The notes beneath the pieces were generated by a model. The model was not told the origin of the DNA. It did not search any database and saw nothing but the letters and a program-made list of their open reading frames with translations. Of a stretch of DNA of 9,499 nucleotides, positions 6,242-9,499 are shown one piece after another. This DNA is from an uncultured Campylobacter sp. (lineage in GTDB: Bacteria > Campylobacterota > Campylobacteria > Campylobacterales > Campylobacteraceae): the NCBI GenBank assembly GCA_905373295.1, contig CAJPSJ010000065.1, forward strand, positions 1-9,499, in the 5' to 3' direction. The first letter of the stretch is position 1. The number at the start of each line of letters is the position of its first letter. Made by a program: the position numbers and the translations under genes.

Positions 6242-6485
6242 TGGGTGTTGCTGCGCGTAAATTTTAAACCGCGCGGCACAGCAAAATTCTAACGTAAATT
6301 TTAAATCGTTTAGCGCGGTAAAATTCGAACGCAAATTTAAAATTTATCGGCAAAGCAAGCTCGGGCTTTAAATCAAAATTTAGCACCAGGACAGAGCCTA
6401 TGTTTGAATTAAAATTTAGAGCTAGCTACGGCTTGAAATTAAAATTTAGCGGCGGAGCCGAACTCAAGCTAAAATTTAAAATTTA
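6242..6485. repeat. AAATTT-motif spacer after the pseudogene
   Basis: No gene. Many copies of TAAATTTTAAA, AAATTTAAAATTT and AAATTAAAATTTAG separated by short GC-rich pieces. Two neighbouring units, TTGAATTAAAATTTAGAGC near 6404 and TTGAAATTAAAATTTAGCGG near 6433, look like imperfect direct repeats about 30 bases apart. Confidence 0.45.
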
Positions 6486-6900
6486 ATGGAGACGGTAGCG
6501 GCTACCGCGGTACTAATGACGGCTGCGATTGCGTTTGCTATAACATCGGTAGCGATTGTATTCGAATAATAGCGGCGGTGGCGATAGCAGCGATTGTATT
6601 CGCGACAACGGCAGCAGTGGCAATGAGCAGCGGTAGCGGCTGCAATGGTGGTAGGCGACAGCGGCGCGGGCGGCATTAGTAGCAGCCGTATCGCAGCGGG
6701 CGGCAGCGAGAATATAATGAACGGCGCCGCGGCGACTGCAATAACAGCCGTAAAGATAATGAGCGATGGTAGCGTAGCGGCAAGCAGCAATAGCGATCTG
6801 CTGTAAATATAATGAATGGTAGCAGTGACAGCGACAATGTCGGCAAAAATAATGTAGCAGCGAAGTAGTAGCGACGTGCAGCTGGTATGGTCGCACTATC
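6486..6900. repeat. degenerate low-complexity AGCGG/GTAGCG region
   Basis: About 400 bases made of variations on GGTAGCGG, GCAGCGAT and AATAATGA, with visibly more G than C on the plus strand. Examples are AGCGATTGTATTCG at 6551-6564 and again at 6589-6602 (38-base offset), and AATATAATGAAYGG at 6711 and 6806. Open frames exist on both strands, including a 27-codon hydrophobic frame from ATG 6486 to TAA 6569 and longer minus-strand frames rich in Cys/Tyr/His/Arg. None has an RBS and all look like products of the repetition. It may be a decayed minisatellite; I recognise no mobile element ends. Confidence 0.5.
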
Positions 6901-6930
6901 GATATAGGCGACGCGCGACTTGCTATGTCG

Positions 6931-7160
6931 CGGATGAAATTTAGGCGCGATTAAAATTAATATCTAAATTTTAAAAAGATCGCTTAGCGGATGGAATTTT
7001 GTAACGATTAAATTTAATATCCGAATATTAGGAAATCATTTAGCGGGTAAAATTTAGACACGATTAAATTTAAGATCAGAATTTTAGGAAAATCGCTTGG
7101 TGGATTAAATTTTAGCGCGATCTGAAATTTAGCGGCCGAGTTTAAGGAAAATTTCGCTTA
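6931..7160. repeat. four tandem degenerate ~57-bp repeats
   Basis: Copies run 6931-6987 (57 bases), 6988-7043 (56), 7044-7100 (57) and 7101-7160 (60). Each begins YGGRTNAAATTTTAG or similar, continues with a CGATTAAATTTAA core (best in copies 2 and 3), then an AGGAAAATCGCTTAG-like end (AAAAAGATCGCTTAG, AGGAAATCATTTAG, AGGAAAATCGCTTGG, AAGGAAAATTTCGCTTA). Copy 4 has diverged most. The array ends 34 bases before the ATG of the Rrf2 gene, so it spans the region where its promoter must lie. Confidence 0.7.
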
Positions 7161-7194
7161 AATTCTAAAACTCAGATCCAAATCAAGGAGCGAA

Positions 7195-7605
7195 ATGCAA
7201 GTAGGTATCAAATTTTCACTCGCCGTTCACATCATGCTTTGCGTCGCGTATTTTCGCGAGGAGAAGGTTACGGGCGATTTCGTCGCCGCAAGCTCGGGGA
7301 TAAACCCCGCCATCGCGCGCAAGCTGATCTCGCAGCTAAGAAATGCAGCCTTGGTGCTCACGACTGCGGGTGTGGGCGGCATCACGCTGGCTCGCGACGC
7401 GCGGTTCATCACGCTTTTAGACATTTATGAAGCGGTGAGCGAGGAGGACGCGATGTTTCGCCTGCACAAAGGCTCGCCTAGCGCCTGCCCCGTGGGCGGC
7501 AAGATCGAGGCGGTACTCGCGCCGCGATTTGCTCGCATTCAGAATGATTTTAAAAAATCCCTATCCGGCGTGAGCTTGGCGGATCTGCTGGGCGATCTAG
7601 GATAG
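7195..7605 (+). CDS. Rrf2-family transcriptional regulator, YwnA-like
   Basis: DNA-binding repressor of the Rrf2 family, 136 aa. The N-terminal winged helix-turn-helix is recognisable in VGIKFSLAVHIMLCVAYF, the recognition region in SSGINPAIARKLISQLRNA, and the wing in TTAGVGGITLARDARFITLLDIYEAV. The three clustered cysteines that hold a 2Fe-2S cluster in IscR and NsrR are absent. Only C16 and C98 (in SACPVG) are present, as in the YwnA-like branch, so thiol chemistry rather than a cluster would be the sensor. ATG at 7195 with AAGGAG four bases upstream. It lies downstream of the cupin and the YwnB-like pseudogene and is the natural candidate for their regulator. No GTTGTAA-type site is visible in front of it, so autoregulation through that site is not supported. 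Confidence 0.92.
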   Translation: MQVGIKFSLAVHIMLCVAYFREEKVTGDFVAASSGINPAIARKLISQLRNAALVLTTAGVGGITLARDARFITLLDIYEAVSEEDAMFRLHKGSPSACPVGGKIEAVLAPRFARIQNDFKKSLSGVSLADLLGDLG

Positions 7606-7663
7606 AGCTATTAAAATTTTAAATACGCATTTATCTTCTAAACTTGCTAAAATTTCAAGGCTT

Positions 7664-7698
7664 GCGGGCTAAATTTATATAAAAGTTTACCCGCCCGC
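7664..7698 (+). terminator. weak hairpin after the Rrf2 gene
   Basis: Stem GCGGGC (7664-7669) with GCCCGC (7693-7698), extendable by TAAA/TTTA past a CCC bulge. No T-run follows, so this is at best a weak terminator. Confidence 0.3.
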
Positions 7699-7730
7699 CA
7701 CGTAAAATTTCGATTTAATTTGATTTGAGA

Positions 7731-7736
7731 TATAAT
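7731..7736 (+). promoter_or_regulatory. -10 box for the ankyrin-protein gene
   Basis: TATAAT, 27 bases before the TTG start, preceded by an AT-rich TTTAATTTGATTTGAGA tract typical of Campylobacter sigma70 promoters, which lack a fixed -35. Confidence 0.65.
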
Positions 7737-7763
7737 CCTCCTAATTAATTCTAGGGGGAAATT

Positions 7764-8777
7764 TTGAAATATCTAAAAGCCATATTGCAATTCATCGCAG
7801 TTTTTGCTTGCCTTATTTTGTATCTATTCATAAGCGGAAGAGTAGGACTTCATAAATCTCAATCTCACTACACTATTACGATAGACTCCGATGCTACTAA
7901 AGAAGCGGGACTTGACAAGTATGTAAGCGAAGCGGAGATGCAAAGTTTTGCATTTAGACATTGGGATATAGATTACAATTCAAACCCGAAAAACGTATTT
8001 AAAGAACCCGCCATAGACGTAGAGCTAAAAAGGCTTTTAAAAAGCAAGCAAACTGATGAAATTTTAAAATTTATGAAAGATAACAATCTAACCGTCGATC
8101 ATACTATGCACGGAGGGGTAACACCCGTGATGTATTCTAGCTTTTGGGACGATACAAATACCACTCAAGAGCTTATAAAGCTAGGTGCGGATATACATAA
8201 AAAAGACGAATACAAGCTATCCGCTATGGCTTATGCGATAGAAAATAATGCTACTAAATCGGTAAGACTGCTTTTAGACAACGGGGTTAAATTTGAAGAG
8301 GCGGAAGTCGTTAGAAACAGACTGCTTCCGCCGAATTATAACCATATAAAATCTTTGCAAATAAGTGACGATGGAAATTTTACGTTGATTTATGATACCG
8401 ACTACCCTATGATTAGTATAGGAGAGCCGAATTATTTCTTTTCATATCTTACGAATACGAATATGTATGAGATAGCAAAGATGGCATTAGAAAGCGGCTA
8501 CAAGCCATATATTTGGAAATTTCAAAACTCTACGGTGGGTCTAAGGTACGGAAACGATATTAAAAAGGTCGTGCCTGAGGGAATATTAAATGATAAAGCG
8601 GAACCGACGGATGGATTTGATATTACCGAATATGATTTTTCATTATATGATACATTTCCAGGCACTCCAAATTACGAACCGATTTTAAAGCTGCTTATGC
8701 AGTATAACGTAGGCGGACAACCGAGCCCGGAATTCCTAAAACGAAAATATGATGATTGCCACAGACGCTATATATAA
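7764..8777 (+). CDS. membrane-anchored ankyrin-repeat protein
   Basis: Protein of 337 aa of unknown role. Residues 4-25 form one hydrophobic helix, likely a signal anchor with the rest in the periplasm. After a linker (about 30-85) come at least two ankyrin repeats: about 118-149 (GVTPVMYSS...ELIKLGADIHKKD) and about 150-180 (LSAMAYAIENN...VRLLLDNGVKF). Divergent repeat-like helices occur later (YEIAKMALESGYKPY, PILKLLMQYNVGG). The start is TTG at 7764, supported by AGGGGG five bases upstream and a TATAAT at the right distance. The end (KYDDCHRRYI) overlaps the next frame by 29 bases, and a frameshift joining both is possible. The gene is markedly AT-richer than the Rrf2 gene before it, suggesting separate acquisition. 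Ankyrin repeats imply protein binding; no enzymatic motif is seen. Confidence 0.85.
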   Translation: MKYLKAILQFIAVFACLILYLFISGRVGLHKSQSHYTITIDSDATKEAGLDKYVSEAEMQSFAFRHWDIDYNSNPKNVFKEPAIDVELKRLLKSKQTDEILKFMKDNNLTVDHTMHGGVTPVMYSSFWDDTNTTQELIKLGADIHKKDEYKLSAMAYAIENNATKSVRLLLDNGVKFEEAEVVRNRLLPPNYNHIKSLQISDDGNFTLIYDTDYPMISIGEPNYFFSYLTNTNMYEIAKMALESGYKPYIWKFQNSTVGLRYGNDIKKVVPEGILNDKAEPTDGFDITEYDFSLYDTFPGTPNYEPILKLLMQYNVGGQPSPEFLKRKYDDCHRRYI

Positions 8778-9093
8778 TTTATGTAGCTATTCTGAAATAA
8801 ACTACGATGCAACTTATTATATACCTAAAAGTGAAATTTCGCTTATAACGACGGTATATCGCAAATATTGCAAAGATAGAAATTCTACATTTAAAGATGT
8901 TTATGAATATACGAAATTTGCAAGCGAGCTAAATGAAATGGAAGCGGTATCCATCCATATGTATACTATAGATAAAAATGGTCGTAAGCTTAATCAGCCG
9001 TATAAAGATAATTTAAAAAAGCTAGATAAATATATAGATGAGATTTCATCCGATGAGATAAAAAATGCAAGAAAAGAATGTCATCAAAACTAA
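8749..9093 (+). CDS. hypothetical 114-aa helical protein, or frameshifted tail of the ankyrin protein
   Basis: I do not recognise this protein. It is hydrophilic and mostly helical in appearance (EISLITTVYRKYCKDRN, KDNLKKLDKYIDEISSDEIKNARKE), without a signal peptide or ankyrin repeat. The frame begins at ATG 8749 (or 8752), inside the last codons of the ankyrin gene and just after an in-frame TAA, with no visible Shine-Dalgarno, so translation would depend on coupling to the upstream gene. Alternatively a one-base change around 8740-8775 split one protein of about 450 aa. Codon use and base composition match the ankyrin gene, which fits either view. A good RBS for a further gene follows six bases after its stop. 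Confidence 0.65.
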   Translation: MMIATDAIYNLCSYSEINYDATYYIPKSEISLITTVYRKYCKDRNSTFKDVYEYTKFASELNEMEAVSIHMYTIDKNGRKLNQPYKDNLKKLDKYIDEISSDEIKNARKECHQN

Positions 9094-9098
9094 ATATT

Positions 9099-9134
9099 AA
9101 GGAGAATGAAATGACAGAAGAAGAGTTAAACTAA
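9099..9134 (+). pseudogene. RBS plus seven-codon ORF, probable gene remnant
   Basis: AAGGAG (9099-9104) stands six bases before ATG at 9111, which reads MTEEELN and stops at TAA 9132-9134. The RBS is the best in this cluster and the peptide looks like an ordinary protein start, so the rest of a gene was probably deleted here. It could also be a leader peptide, but no regulated gene follows on this strand. Confidence 0.45.
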
Positions 9135-9175
9135 CACGCTCAAAATTAGCTTTTTGATATAAAGTCAACCCACAA

Positions 9176-9205
9176 GCTCGGGCTTAAATTTAAACTAGCC
9201 CGAGC
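9176..9205. terminator. hairpin between convergent genes
   Basis: Perfect 9-bp stem GCTCGGGCT/AGCCCGAGC with a 12-base AT-rich loop, five bases from the stop of the minus-strand ThiF-like gene and downstream of the plus-strand ankyrin cluster. It is suitable as a bidirectional terminator, though T-runs on either side are poor. Confidence 0.5.
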
Positions 9206-9210
9206 CAAAA

Positions 9211-9499
9211 CTACAATTTTATCTTCCTAACTTCTAGCTCGCCGCCAAAAAAGTTCGCGTAGTAAAGCAGGTCTTTTTCGACCTCAAGCCCCGCTAGATA
9301 GCGCAGAGCGAGGTTTGCCTCAAAGCTCGCCGCAAACATCACGATCGCAGCCGTTATGCCCGCAGGCGTCGCGTTTAGGCTCGGGAAAAATTTAAAATCC
9401 GCATTCTGCACGAAGCAGACTTGGCACTGCCAGCTGTCTACCGACGCAAACACCCACGGCACGCCTATTTGCTTAGCAAACGCATCGATCTGCGCGCGC
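9211..9499 (-). CDS. ThiF/MoeB/HesA-family adenylyltransferase, C-terminal part
   Basis: The frame is open to the right edge, so the N-terminal part with the nucleotide-binding loop lies outside the window; about 95 residues are present. ThiF/MoeB enzymes adenylate the C-terminal glycine of a ubiquitin-like sulfur carrier (ThiS or MoaD) in thiamine or molybdopterin synthesis. The visible part matches the family's end: AKQIGVPWVFASVDSWQCQV (strand after the substrate-binding loop), then TPAGITAAIVMFAASFEANLALRYLAG, the crossover and helix that usually reads GVLGPVVGVIGSLQALEAIKLL, and a final beta segment ELEVRKIKL. A CxxC (QCQVC) is present, but the second zinc-binding cysteine pair expected near the end is not seen. 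An internal GTG at 9460-9462 is not the real start. Which carrier it serves cannot be told from this piece. Confidence 0.8.
   Translation of the reverse strand, partial: RAQIDAFAKQIGVPWVFASVDSWQCQVCFVQNADFKFFPSLNATPAGITAAIVMFAASFEANLALRYLAGLEVEKDLLYYANFFGGELEVRKIKL

Noticed and set aside
6476..6896. Two overlapping minus-strand frames rich in Cys/Tyr/His/Arg or Ala/Ile
   Set aside because: Products of the low-complexity repeat; no RBS, no domain, biased composition in every frame.
6931..7160. CRISPR array
   Set aside because: Whole ~57-bp units repeat without unique spacers between constant repeats, and no cas genes are nearby.
7764..7840. Lipoprotein signal in the ankyrin protein (VFAC at residues 13-16)
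   Set aside because: The residue at -3 is not Leu-like enough, and the hydrophobic helix continues past the Cys, so a signal anchor is more likely.

Overview
The window looks like chromosomal DNA from a Campylobacter of the oral, higher-GC type (C. gracilis/rectus/showae-like). Three things suggest this: GC-rich coding sequence set in spacers full of AAATTTTAAAATTT-type motifs, sigma70 promoters recognisable mainly by TATAAT, and a RibD with a long insertion between its two zinc motifs, a form I recall from Campylobacterota. The assignment is from style and gene content, not from a search.

Left part (1-3254): ribD (riboflavin synthesis, +) converges, with a 4-base gap, on three minus-strand genes for small integral membrane proteins. 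The outer two (1511-2047 and 2646-3224) are paralogues that also share their promoter/RBS regions, so the copying unit included the promoter. This comparison moves the start of the second one to a GTG at 3224. The three genes are visibly richer in A+T than ribD.

Middle (3255-5031): a spacer of palindromic AAATTT motifs, then a CzcD-like zinc/cadmium/cobalt exporter (minus, own promoter). A stop-bounded fragment that may be gene debris follows. Next comes a well-formed sigma70 promoter whose -35 region and transcription start are each covered by an inverted repeat of the form GTTGTAA-N9-TTACAAC.

Centre-right (5032-7605): that promoter drives a single-domain cupin. Downstream is a YwnB-like NAD(P)-binding gene broken by a frameshift/deletion exactly at its glycine-rich nucleotide-binding loop, then almost 1 kb without a supportable gene. 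That kilobase holds AAATTT spacer, a G-biased degenerate AGCGG/GTAGCG block, and four degenerate tandem copies of a ~57-bp unit. An Rrf2-family regulator follows. Rrf2 (YwnA-like) plus NAD(P)-binding (YwnB-like) is a known neighbour pair, so cupin, broken reductase and regulator probably form one redox or electrophile-responsive locus that is decaying here.

Right part (7606-9499): an AT-rich membrane-anchored ankyrin-repeat protein with a TTG start, an overlapping 114-aa helical protein, and a perfectly placed RBS followed by a seven-codon ORF that stops at once (probably a deleted gene). A 9-bp hairpin comes next, and then the C-terminal end of a ThiF/MoeB-type adenylyltransferase on the minus strand, cut by the window edge.

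No rRNA, tRNA, CRISPR array or transposase was seen.
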